Source of the DNA: Zelonia costaricensis
Lineage: Eukaryota > Euglenozoa > Kinetoplastea > Trypanosomatida > Trypanosomatidae
Assembly: GCA_030849075.1 (NCBI GenBank)
Contig: JASAOO010003058.1
Coordinates: forward strand, 1 to 19,676
Direction: 5' to 3'
DNA length: 19,676 nucleotides
Shown here: positions 6,945 to 14,829 of the stretch, piece by piece
How the letters are laid out: the number at the start of each line of letters is the position of its first letter
Position numbering within the stretch: position 1 is the first letter of the stretch
Position numbers and translations under genes: made by a program
The notes under the pieces: generated by a model
The model's database searches: none
What the model saw: only the letters and a program-made list of their open reading frames with translations
What the model was told of the DNA's origin: nothing

Positions 6945-9881
6945 CTACTTGTGGCTTGCCTTGTAGTCGAGGAAACCGTCGAGGTTCTCGAGCAGCTCCG
7001 CCCACTGCTCCGCCTCGGCAGTTTCGGTGGAGACGTGGCTCTCCTTCTTCGTCGCCTTGTCGAGCTGCCGCCGGCGCTTCACGAAGAGCGCCAGCTGCGC
7101 CTTGAAGCCCGCCAGCGCCTCCTGCACCCGAAGCGGCCAATACACCGCGGCGTCGAAGCGCTCGTCGAGGAAGAGATCGACAAGTGTGTTAGCCGCCTCG
7201 CACCGCACCGTCGCCGTGGCGTCCACGACGCTGAGCTGCTGGATCCACACCCGCCGCTCTGCCGGGGTCGTGGGGACCGTCGCGCTCGGCAGCACCTGCG
7301 CGTACACGTCGAGCAGCTTTTTCCCGAACGCCGCCGCAGCTGCCGGGCCGCCGTTCGCCACGACGGCGAGGGCGAAGCGCGCGGCAGTGGCCACGGCGTC
7401 GGGGCTCTGCATCGATGCGCACAGGAGGCCGACGGTGCCGACGGAGCTTTGCTTCAGCACCGCGCTCGCCGCAGACTCCCACGCAACGCGGATGAGAAGG
7501 TCCACGTCCGCGGCGGTGGCAAGGACGTGGTTGAACGCCGTGGGGGCGGCGGCGCCGCCGCCGCCGCTGGTGCTGGTGCTGTTGCTGTTGGCCTTGCTCT
7601 GCTTGCGCTGCATCGTCCATAGCATCTGGCCGAGGGACTCCAGCTGCATCCACAGCAGCTGATGCGTGCTTGCCGAGTGCTGTACAATGTTCACCGCACT
7701 CGCCGACACATCAGACGCACTCGACGCTGCTGCTGCTGCTGCCTCGAGATGCAGCTCGTAGCGGCTCTGCACCGCTTGCACAAGTGCGCGCCACGTCAGC
7801 GACGGGTCGCCGAGGCTCACGACGGGCAGCATCAGCAGGAGCGTGCTCGCCACCTCCCAGACGTGCACCTCGGTCGAGAGCAACACCATCTGCACCTCCG
7901 TCGCCGTGGCGTTGGATGCCGACTCGGCGCGAAGCGCTCGCTGCTGTGCCTGACGCGTCATGACGTCGCCACCGGGCGCAGACGCGGAGGCCGCCAGCGA
8001 GGCGTCAGCAGCAGCGCTGCCGCCGTTGCTACTGCTGCTGCTGCTCCCGTTCGCGCCCGCGTCTCCTGTCGTGGATGACATCCACAGCACGTCCTTTAGC
8101 AGGAGCCCAAACGCGTAGAAGAGCGAGCCCGACTGCAGCAGCGCGCCGAGCGGGTTCGCGGCGAAGGCGGCCTCGTCGTCGCCGTACGTGTCCGAGTCGT
8201 TGTTCTCACACACGGCATTCACAAGGACGTGCAGGAGACGCACGGCCGCCTGCGTGGCGCGCAGGCGGTGCGTCGCCAGCGCCGTCGCGGCAGTGCGCAG
8301 CTCCGCGTCGTCGGGGCGCCCGCTAAGGTACTCGCACGTGTCCATGAGCAGCGGCAGCACGCCGCACCACACGTGCATCGGCAGGGAGGCCTTGTGCAGC
8401 GCGTCCGTTAGCAGCGGCAGCACCCGCTGCAGGTTCGCCGCGACGGGCGCGATGTGCAGGAGCATGCCCTGGATCGCGAGGGTTGCGCGGAGAAGGTGGT
8501 ACAGTACCCGCTCCCGCTCCAGGGCGACGACCGTGAGCGGCGACGCGCCGAGGAAGGTGGGCGGCACGGCGTCCGACATGCGCTCGTGCACCTGGGCCTC
8601 GAGCGTGGGCTTCTCCGCCAGCCACGTACGCAGGTCGACGGCATCGACGGCGGTGTTCAAGAAGACCTGCTGCTCCGCCGTCATCGTCGCGCTACTCGGA
8701 GCGGACGAGGAGGGCGACGCGGCTGCGCCTGGTCCCGCTGCCGCCCCCGCAACGACACGCGCCAGCGACGGGCTGTCGGGGCTGAGCAGCAGCAGCAGGT
8801 CCGCCGCGCTAACGGCGAGGGAGGCGAGCAGGCACGCCTCGCGCCGCTTGTATGCACGCATCGCCAGCACCGTCTCACTCGCCACCGCACCGCCGCCGCT
8901 GCTGCTGCTGCTGTCTGCGTCGTCGTCGGTGCGGTAGTACTGCGCTGTGGGGTGCAGGAGGGTCTCCCAGGTTGTGGTTGACGCCACGCGCAGCACCTCC
9001 AGCAGCAGCACCAGCACGTCCGGGTCCGCAAAGGCCTCGGCACAGCCCTCACTCGCCTCCGCGCAGACCGTCGCCAGCGACAGCGTCTCCTCGAGGTGGC
9101 GGAGCAGTGTGAAGTACACATTGCGGCTGCTCCCACGACCCCCTCCGGCAGGGCCCGCGCGACGACCGGCCGCCGCACCCGGCGTAGCCCCGCCGTCGCC
9201 CCCCTCCACAGCCGCCACTGCCGCCGCCGCTGCGTCGCCCGCCTCCTCCCCGGCGTCCTCCGCCTCGGCGCGGTAGACCTCCATCCAGTCTGCGGGCGTC
9301 ATGCTGCGACGCGCCTGCTGCACCCGCGCCCAGTCCGCCTGCGCGAGGTGTGCAAGCCCGCTCGCGAAGCCCGCGCCAGTCGCGCCGACCGCTGCCGTGC
9401 TGACAAGCGCGTCGATCACGCGGTCCTGCTCGCTGTTCGCCACAAGACTGCGCAGTGCCTCGGCCGCAGCGATCTGCATGTACAGGATCCCCACGTGCGG
9501 CACCGCCGACCCATTAGAACCGTGCACACCCGCAGCGTCCTGCTGCTGCTGCTGGTTGTGGGGATCGAAAGGGGGAGCAAGCAGCAGCTCTGCGATGCGC
9601 TGCGGCACGCCCTCGGCGAGCAGGGCGACGTTGTGCCTCGCCTGCAACCCAAAGTATGCGACATCGCCGCACGCTTCCTCCAGCACCGCGTACTCGTGCG
9701 ACTCGCGCAGCTGACGCACGCACGGCGGCACCGCAGCCGCGCTCGCCGCGGCTGCGTTGGGCAGCAGCACCTCCGCCACCTCCTGCGCCTCGGCGGCTGT
9801 CGTGTTGGCGTCTGGGGGACCCGAGCGGAGGGAGCGGGGCTTGCCGCCGTTGGTGCGGCGAGGCGGCTTTGCCTTGCCCAT
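6945..9881 (-). CDS. Probable Syo1/HEATR3 homologue (armadillo/HEAT 5S RNP import chaperone)
   Basis: A protein of 978 residues starting MGKAKPPRR. The short basic N-terminus resembles the MGKS-type start of Syo1/HEATR3. Helical repeat-like segments follow: residues 130-150 (IAAAEALRSLVANSE) and 258-299 (LEETLSLATVCAEASEG, then VLVLLLEVLR). The C-terminal block from 894 (ANTLVDLF, about 15 residues, then ALAGFKAQLALFVKRRRQL) ends in LENLDGFLDYKAS. This order matches the human HEATR3 C-terminus (EALDALFDVF, LSALKEFQPVFK, then NVKMNLRRFIAYQ). Known role of the family: it binds uL18 and uL5 and escorts them with 5S rRNA into the nucleus. The protein is about 300 residues longer than yeast or human forms because of Ala/Ser/Gly/Gln insertions, and an Asp/Glu/Ala/Gly stretch near 204-230 may replace the acidic loop. 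The frame opens to an ATG at 10076, but that extension translates a CA repeat and the splice tract, so the ATG at 9881 is preferred. The family call is from remembered motifs. Confidence 0.65.
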   Translation of the reverse strand: MGKAKPPRRTNGGKPRSLRSGPPDANTTAAEAQEVAEVLLPNAAAASAAAVPPCVRQLRESHEYAVLEEACGDVAYFGLQARHNVALLAEGVPQRIAELLLAPPFDPHNQQQQQDAAGVHGSNGSAVPHVGILYMQIAAAEALRSLVANSEQDRVIDALVSTAAVGATGAGFASGLAHLAQADWARVQQARRSMTPADWMEVYRAEAEDAGEEAGDAAAAAVAAVEGGDGGATPGAAAGRRAGPAGGGRGSSRNVYFTLLRHLEETLSLATVCAEASEGCAEAFADPDVLVLLLEVLRVASTTTWETLLHPTAQYYRTDDDADSSSSSGGGAVASETVLAMRAYKRREACLLASLAVSAADLLLLLSPDSPSLARVVAGAAAGPGAAASPSSSAPSSATMTAEQQVFLNTAVDAVDLRTWLAEKPTLEAQVHERMSDAVPPTFLGASPLTVVALERERVLYHLLRATLAIQGMLLHIAPVAANLQRVLPLLTDALHKASLPMHVWCGVLPLLMDTCEYLSGRPDDAELRTAATALATHRLRATQAAVRLLHVLVNAVCENNDSDTYGDDEAAFAANPLGALLQSGSLFYAFGLLLKDVLWMSSTTGDAGANGSSSSSSNGGSAAADASLAASASAPGGDVMTRQAQQRALRAESASNATATEVQMVLLSTEVHVWEVASTLLLMLPVVSLGDPSLTWRALVQAVQSRYELHLEAAAAAASSASDVSASAVNIVQHSASTHQLLWMQLESLGQMLWTMQRKQSKANSNSTSTSGGGGAAAPTAFNHVLATAADVDLLIRVAWESAASAVLKQSSVGTVGLLCASMQSPDAVATAARFALAVVANGGPAAAAAFGKKLLDVYAQVLPSATVPTTPAERRVWIQQLSVVDATATVRCEAANTLVDLFLDERFDAAVYWPLRVQEALAGFKAQLALFVKRRRQLDKATKKESHVSTETAEAEQWAELLENLDGFLDYKASHK

Positions 9882-9910
9882 TTTTGTGGGAGGTGACCGC
9901 GCGGCTGAGT

Positions 9911-9961
9911 CGTGTGTGTGCGTGCGAGTGCGTGTGTGTGTGCGTGTGCGTGTGTGTGTGT
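9911..9961 (-). repeat. (CA)n microsatellite, gene sense, in the 5' UTR of the Syo1-like gene
   Basis: Imperfect GT repeat of about 50 bases on the plus strand with interspersed CG, which reads (CA)n in the gene sense. It lies between the predicted acceptor at 9980 and the ATG at 9881, so it should be in the mature mRNA. Confidence 0.9.
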
Positions 9962-9979
9962 GCTTGCTTGTTGTCGTTG

Positions 9980-10038
9980 CTGCGGTGGTGCGTGCGGTTG
10001 TGGGTGGGAAGAAAGAGGAATAGCGAGAGGTGGAGAGC
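9980..10038 (-). promoter_or_regulatory. Predicted trans-splice acceptor for the Syo1-like gene
   Basis: In the gene sense the tract CTCTCCACCTCTCGC, then TTCCTCTTTCTTCCC (plus about 10007-10038) is followed by the first AG at 9981-9980 (CCGCAG). The implied 5' UTR is 98 nt and has no ATG. The acceptor removes the upstream in-frame ATG at 10076. Confidence 0.65.
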
Positions 10039-10159
10039 GCAGTTGACGGACGCGGTGCACAACACGGGCGCATCACCGAGGATTTCGTGGAGGCGGAGTG
10101 AACCGGAGTGGCAACGCGTTGGGTGCGTGTCGCGCGCAGAGCGACGCTGCGAAGAGCCT

Positions 10160-10174
10160 ACACACAGACACACA

Positions 10175-10213
<39 letters not shown>
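10160..10213 (-). repeat. Long (TG)n microsatellite, gene sense
   Basis: CA repeat of about 54 bases on the plus strand with two CAGA interruptions near its start, the longest dinucleotide tract in the window. Confidence 0.95.
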
Positions 10214-10217
<4 letters not shown>

Positions 10218-10468
10218 TTCAAGCTGGAGTGTTCCGCTTTCACCCGAGCCACCCACCGCCACCACCTCCTCCCTCCTCCTGTCATGCACCAGCCACAGAG
10301 GGCCGCACAGTGCCTATCCACGTATTCGCGTTGCGCACTTCGCTTTGAGTTCTTGACCAGCTGTGAAGCTCGAGGGGGTCACCATCACGCAGTTCGGGGG
10401 AGGACGTTCCGCCCAGGGTCCTTGAGCACCCGTCGCACACGCTTACACGCGTATGCAGACACGAGCCT

Positions 10469-10495
10469 CAGACACAGACACAGACACAGACACAG
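10469..10495 (-). repeat. Hexanucleotide tandem repeat (CAGACA)n on the plus strand
   Basis: About four and a half copies of the six-base unit CAGACA (gene sense TGTCTG), in the gap upstream of the Syo1-like gene. Confidence 0.85.
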
Positions 10496-11186
10496 TCACG
10501 TGCACAGCAACACGTCCATCACCAGCCAAAGGGGAGGGGGGGGGCAGGGAGTTAAGGTAGAGAGTGGTCGAGCGCCAGGAGGGGATGGGGGGGGGGCGAG
10601 CGAGACGACGAGGAACGTGAAGGCGCCCGAGCAGCGGGCGGTCCGCGCTAAGGTCGAGGCGCGGCAGACGGGAAAACTAAAAGAGAACTTCAACAAGCGT
10701 GAAGCGGGCAGACGGCGTGGAGCGATGATGGTGCCCTGATGTGTGCGTTTGTGTGTGCGTGTATCTGTTGGTGCCTCCTTGCGGGCCCCGACGACGCGGG
10801 CGGGGCGGGGCAGCAGGCGGTGGGCGCCACTTCGGTGAGGGTGCCGCCGCACACACGTGCAACGCCGCCGAGTGTGCGGGAGGGGGGGGGGAGGGACGAG
10901 GGAACACTTGATGGTGTAGGGGTGGGGTGAGGTGCACCGTCACGGCGACCGGCGGGGGGGGGAGCAAGTGTCAACAGCAAGTAGCCGTCCCACACTCTCT
11001 CCCACGGAAACACACACCCACCCATCCGGTCCCGCCACATACCGCACGTCATGAAAGCGTGTGTGTGTGGATGGGTGTGTGGGGGGATGGCGAGGGCGAG
11101 AAGGGCCCGACGTAAGCCAAGAACAACAGCAAGAAGAAAAGTGGCGCAACAGGGAGAACGCAGGAGGAAGCACGGCGGCGGCGCCG

Positions 11187-11228
11187 ACACACACGCACAT
11201 ACACACACACATACACATACACACACAG
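11187..11228 (-). repeat. Imperfect (TG)n repeat in the 3' UTR of the SFT2-type gene
   Basis: CA repeat on the plus strand with interspersed TA and CG units, which reads TG/TA in the gene sense, 120-160 nt after the stop codon. Confidence 0.85.
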
Positions 11229-11350
11229 GTACACGGATCACGACGGTTATCATCTGATAAGCAGGGTGGCACCTCCCCCCACCGCCACGCCCCGCCCTCC
11301 ATCGACGTCCCGCCCTTTCGCACGTTCGCCTCGGCTCTCCGCGTTCCTGC

Positions 11351-11851
11351 TCACTTGCTCATCGCACTCGAGATGGCGGCCTTCACCATGTCGCGCGCAA
11401 ATGGAATGTACGACAGGATGTACCAGCCCAGCGCCCCCAGCTGGATCAGGCTCATGAGAAGCACGAGTATGCCGCTCTTGAGCAGCACCGCACACAGGAT
11501 GGTCAGCCCCATCGAGACGAGGTAGACGACCGACGCGATCCAGCGGCCCTCGTTGAACATGCTCTTGAACTGCCGCACCGGCCCGGCGAGGAAGAAGGTG
11601 CTGCCAAGGAGCATCAGACTGCCGAGGGTGAAGAGGACGCCGAAGAAGACGTAGTCGGCGAGGAACATCGTGACCCAGCTCAAGATGAAGAACAGCAGCC
11701 CCAGCCCGCAGCAGCCGGCGCACCCTTGCAGGCGGGTCTTGAAGGTCAGGGATGGGCAGAGGCTCTCTTGACTGTCCGTGCCCGCCGCACCCGCCGCGTC
11801 GAGCGCGCCGCCGCCCGTCGTCACAGTGATGATGGAGCTGACCTTGTCCAT
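11351..11851 (-). CDS. SFT2-family vesicle transport membrane protein
   Basis: A protein of 166 residues with four hydrophobic segments at about 46-63, 67-89, 103-124 and 126-148, after a short Ala/Gly/Thr-rich cytosolic N-terminus. The signature parts of the SFT2/Got1 family are present in order: FTLGSLMLLGSTFFLAGP then VRQFKSMF (about 74-99), RWIASVVYLVS (103-113), KSGILVLLMSLIQ (125-137), and LGWYILSYIPFARDMVK (141-157). The last block is almost the same as in human SFT2D proteins (LTWYSLSFIPFARDAVK). Known family role: endosome-to-Golgi transport vesicle fusion, where yeast Sft2 works with the Sed5 SNARE. Length fits the family. The ATG at 11851 lies 42 nt after a good splice acceptor. 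Identification is firm; the exact function in trypanosomatids is inferred. Confidence 0.93.
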   Translation of the reverse strand: MDKVSSIITVTTGGGALDAAGAAGTDSQESLCPSLTFKTRLQGCAGCCGLGLLFFILSWVTMFLADYVFFGVLFTLGSLMLLGSTFFLAGPVRQFKSMFNEGRWIASVVYLVSMGLTILCAVLLKSGILVLLMSLIQLGALGWYILSYIPFARDMVKAAISSAMSK

Positions 11852-11893
11852 CGTGCTTCGCTCTCTGTGCTGCCTTGTCGGTAGAAGTTGGAG

Positions 11894-11938
11894 CTGATGG
11901 GTGTACCGGCGTGTGGGGTGGGCGAAGAGAAAAGGCAG
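11894..11938 (-). promoter_or_regulatory. Predicted trans-splice acceptor for the SFT2-type gene
   Basis: In the gene sense GCCTTTTCTCTTCGCCCACC (plus about 11917-11936) leads to the first AG at 11895-11894 (CATCAG). The implied 5' UTR is 42 nt and has no ATG. Confidence 0.65.
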
Positions 11939-11965
11939 CGTGTCAGGCTAAAGTCGCCGTTGCTC

Positions 11966-11996
11966 GTATGCGTGTTTGTGTGTATGTGTGTGTGTA
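11966..11996 (-). repeat. Imperfect (CA)n repeat, gene sense, upstream of the SFT2-type gene
   Basis: GT-rich repeat on the plus strand with TT and TA interruptions, about 115 nt before the ATG and upstream of the predicted acceptor. Confidence 0.8.
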
Positions 11997-12222
11997 GTGG
12001 CTCGTGTGTGCGCTGGCGGTCCGTGTATCGATGTCGTAGTGTCCATCACGACATGGGGGGGGGGGGAGAGTTGACGGGGATAGACAAGCAAGGGGTGCGG
12101 TCACCTCGAGGTGGGGGACGAGAACAGCGGGTCGCGTTGTCGGGGGAGGAGGGGGCCTTGACGAACTTGGTGCAGCCGACTGCGCTTGCTCGGTTTGCGA
12201 GCACCAAATGAAGGGACCCCCT

Positions 12223-12239
12223 CCACACACACACACACG
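12223..12239 (-). repeat. (TG)n microsatellite downstream of the MYND gene
   Basis: Eight CA units on the plus strand, in the gene sense (TG)n, in the MYND-SFT2 gap. Confidence 0.85.
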
Positions 12240-12690
12240 CTGATGCACGCCTCTGTCCATCTCTGCCTCCTCAGGATCCAAGGGCGATGCAAGAGGCCAC
12301 ACGTGGGAAGTGGCAAAGGGTGCCCGCACGATGGCGGTGCTTTAGACTTGCGCGAGGCTGGCTCATCCTTGACACGGCGGCACGTCGGGGCCCGCTTACG
12401 CACACATGCACACACATGCGCTTACGATTCGGGATTAAGAAAAAAAGGGAAGCCTAAAAACACGCACGCACACACACATTCCTGCACGTGCTTGCTCTCT
12501 CTCTCCATCGTGCTGACGATTAAAGGGGTGGCGGTCTACGACAGCGGTTCGCACGAGCGGCTGATGCAGCCCTAGCTCGCCGGGCAAGCGACCGAGCGAA
12601 GGAGGGCATCGAGGGCATTGCCCGATCGCATCCGCAGCAACCCCCCACCCTCCTTCCCTCTTCAGCCCCTTCCCCCTCCCTTCCCCATCA

Positions 12691-14007
12691 TCACGACCCA
12701 CGCACCGTGTACTTCATAAAGTAGTCCGAGAACTCCACCTTCGCGAAGGACTCGTCGCGGTGGTCGTACAGGTAACGCCGGGTCTCGAAGAAGAGGCTGG
12801 GCTCGAGCGGCACTTCGAGAATCACCACCTCGCCGGTCTTCAGGTCCTTCTGCTTGCGCTTGCGCCCCGCGGCGGTCTGACTGTTGGCCGCGTAGTACTG
12901 CTCCAGAATCGTGTCGCACCGCTCCTTGTACGCCCTGCACGGCGTGCGATGCACCGTCGCCCAGTGCGCCTTCTGGCACGCCGCGGAGCAGTAGTACACG
13001 GCCTTGCAGCTGCTGCAGCGCAACAGCGATGCCGACGCCGCTCCGCCGCCGCTCGTCTGACGCTTCTGGCACTGCGCACAGACGTCACTGCAGCCGCGGC
13101 TGACCGTCGGAATGAGGTGCAGCATCGAGGTCGACGCGTCTACGAACATCAAGTCCCGGGCCTGCTCCCAGTTCGCCTCCGACCACGTCACCTCCGTCGT
13201 CGCAGTCGAGGTCGGCCCGCTGCCCGGCGTCGTGGCGCGTCGGCACGCCGGCAGCGCGCGGCGAATGTCCATCAGCCCAATCACCACGTCTTCGTCTTCC
13301 TCCTGCTGCCCCACACCATCCACATCACCGCCGCTGTGGCCACCTGAGCGACCTGGGCCACCGCGACCGGCCTCCCGCGCGGCGTGCAGCTTCGCCTTTA
13401 GGGCTGCGCGCGATGATGACGAGGTCGGGGTAGCAGAGCTGGAGTCTGCGGAGCTCGGCTCCATCTTCGCGTCGTCCGCTGCGTCGGCGTCGACGCTGCC
13501 GCCGCCCGCCTTGATGATCGCGTTGATCGCCGGAACGAACCACGGCAGCTGCGCGAGGAACTCCAAGTTCTCCTTCGCGTAGCCGTTCAACTTCGCCTCC
13601 TGCACCCCGAGCGCGGAGGTGGGGGCGCCGGCGTGGGCGTTGTCCATCCGGCACAGCTCGCCGAGCAGCGAGACAGTCTCCCAGCGGCACTCGTGGCAGA
13701 CAGCGTTGTTGCGCTGGGCCAGCAAGAAGGCCACGCCCTTCACGAGCTTCTCGCGGCGCAGCTTGTGAAGGGCGGCCTCCACCGGCGTGGGCGACGGCGA
13801 GGCGGCTGCGCCGGCTGGCGTCGCCGTCGCATCCTCGAAGAGGTACAGCTTCACGGAGGGGTGGAAGGCGATCGTGTTGAGGGCGACAAGGTGGTACGCC
13901 TTGGAGTCGTACGGCGTGTCGACAGCGGTGAGCTGTGTGTAGATCTGGTCGAGCGTCACCGGGTCGGGCCGCGGCGGCGGCGGCGGCGGCGGCGCGTTCG
14001 GCGGCAT
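12691..14007 (-). CDS. MYND-type zinc-finger protein
   Basis: A protein of 438 residues. The N-terminus is a proline run (MPPNAPPPPPPPRP). Residues 17-165 form a conserved-looking globular part with a CHEC pair at 104-107. Residues 170-245 are low complexity (Ala/Ser, then Gly-rich, then acidic). The MYND finger lies at 310-357: C310/C313, C331/C334, C340/C344, H353/C357, with the usual YYCSAACQKAHW core. A 17-residue gap with a GGGAASAS insert separates the first two cysteine pairs, longer than usual. The C-terminal 80 residues contain a basic RKRKQK and an aromatic-rich tail. MYND fingers bind proline-rich peptides; no SET or other catalytic domain is visible. The frame opens upstream to 14262, but the ATG at 14007 follows the predicted acceptor. 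Specific function unknown. Confidence 0.85.
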   Translation of the reverse strand: MPPNAPPPPPPPRPDPVTLDQIYTQLTAVDTPYDSKAYHLVALNTIAFHPSVKLYLFEDATATPAGAAASPSPTPVEAALHKLRREKLVKGVAFLLAQRNNAVCHECRWETVSLLGELCRMDNAHAGAPTSALGVQEAKLNGYAKENLEFLAQLPWFVPAINAIIKAGGGSVDADAADDAKMEPSSADSSSATPTSSSSRAALKAKLHAAREAGRGGPGRSGGHSGGDVDGVGQQEEDEDVVIGLMDIRRALPACRRATTPGSGPTSTATTEVTWSEANWEQARDLMFVDASTSMLHLIPTVSRGCSDVCAQCQKRQTSGGGAASASLLRCSSCKAVYYCSAACQKAHWATVHRTPCRAYKERCDTILEQYYAANSQTAAGRKRKQKDLKTGEVVILEVPLEPSLFFETRRYLYDHRDESFAKVEFSDYFMKYTVRGS

Positions 14008-14108
14008 GACAGCAGGGAGGGGATGGGGGCGTTGTGGGTCGAGTTGGGGTGGGGAGTGACGTCGGTGAGTGGAGCGGGCGTCACACAGCGCGGGGTGAGG
14101 CGGAAAGG

Positions 14109-14173
14109 CTGGGCGGGGGGGGGGCGGTGTAGCTCGATTGGGTGTGTTGTGGTTAGGGGAAGGGGGGGGGGTG
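14109..14173 (-). promoter_or_regulatory. Predicted trans-splice acceptor region for the MYND gene
   Basis: In the gene sense C-rich tracts (plus G runs at about 14157-14171 and 14112-14124) precede AGs at 14134-14133 (ATCGAG) and 14110-14109 (GCCCAG). No AG follows between 14109 and the ATG, so the 5' UTR would be about 101 nt with the second site. Which AG is used is not decided by sequence. Confidence 0.45.
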
Positions 14174-14729
14174 ACGAGACCACAGCGGAACGTGCGCGCG
14201 CACTCAGGCAGCCTTGGCAGAGGCACGAGGACCCCTCCTTCCTCTCTCTCTTGAAGCCACATGCGAGCAGGACTCCAGAGCCTTCGAGATCCCCTGCCTT
14301 ATCACCACACGAGGGTGGTGGAGGCAGGGAGGACCTACGAGTTGCGCGTTGATGGACAGCTCATCGGGAGCGGTAAAGCTACGCCCCCACTCCCCGTGCG
14401 TTCGGGGTCGGGGAGGGGGTGGGGGGTTTTCATCGTCTTGGTTAAGTTCGCACACTCGCCCCAGCGGACGTCAAAGCCGGGCAACTCAACACGACGACGA
14501 CGCGCACGTGCGAGGGCGGCGTGCGTATGTGACGGACAACAACAACAACAAAGAAGAGCACACAAAAACCGCCGAGCTCACGCCTTCGGCCTCTCCCCCC
14601 CATTGACCCATCGTCAACTCCCGGGCCACATCAACACACACACTCACACATCAGCATACACTAGAGTCAACACCAACGATACCCAGTCACTCACCTTCAA
14701 CTCGAGCTGGAGGGGGTGGGATGGGAGGT

Positions 14730-14743
14730 GGGGGGGGGGGGGG
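14730..14743. repeat. G14 homopolymer
   Basis: Uninterrupted run of about 14 G on the plus strand, next to a (CA)n repeat in the MAM33-type 3' UTR. It is one of the longest homopolymers in the window and its exact length is error prone. Confidence 0.8.
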
Positions 14744-14767
14744 AGCATCAGACACCCCTCTCGCAGA

Positions 14768-14800
14768 CACGCACACACACACACACACACACACTCACAC
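14768..14800 (-). repeat. (TG)n microsatellite in the MAM33-type 3' UTR
   Basis: CA repeat of about 33 bases on the plus strand, which reads (TG)n in the gene sense, about 30 nt after the stop codon. Confidence 0.9.
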
Positions 14801-14829
14801 GGGCGTGAGTGCCGTTTCTCTTCGTGGGT

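Larger units (their letters stand above)
9882..11350 (-). other. Intergenic region between the SFT2-type and Syo1-like genes
   Basis: No protein gene is supported. In transcription order the gap holds a (TG)n repeat (11187-11228), short (CA)n-type stretches (11059-11069 and about 10740-10765), pyrimidine-rich gene-sense blocks (plus G/A-rich 10540-10617 and 10673-10690), a six-base tandem repeat (10469-10495), a long (TG)n (10160-10213), and finally the Syo1-like 5' UTR with (CA)n. The alternation of repeat polarity and the extra pyrimidine blocks leave room for a small or non-coding transcript. The minus-strand frames here (for example 10496-10852) are Pro/Arg/Ser-rich and unconvincing. Confidence 0.55.
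11852..12690 (-). other. Intergenic region between the MYND and SFT2-type genes
   Basis: No gene is supported in these 839 bases. Gene-sense (TG)n repeats lie at 12464-12478 and 12223-12239, with looser ones near 12405-12418. A G10-type run (gene-sense C) sits at about 12055-12066, and a (CA)n repeat at 11966-11996 lies just upstream of the SFT2 splice tract. Confidence 0.6.
14008..14829 (-). other. Intergenic region between the MAM33-type and MYND genes
   Basis: No gene is supported in these 822 bases. Gene-sense (TG)n repeats lie at 14768-14800, starting 30 nt after the MAM33-type stop, and at 14636-14650. A plus-strand G14 run at 14730-14743 (gene-sense C14) separates them from the first repeat. 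The remainder is C-rich leader and splice tract for the MYND gene. Confidence 0.6.

Noticed and set aside
9882..10076. N-terminal extension of the Syo1-like protein from the ATG at 10076
   Set aside because: It would translate a CA microsatellite as a His-Thr/Arg-Thr run and lies across the predicted splice acceptor.
2617..11265. Shared 12-base word CTGATAAGCAGG at 2617-2628 and 11254-11265, both in 3' UTRs near stop codons
   Set aside because: Several 12-base matches are expected by chance in a window of this size, and the flanks do not match.
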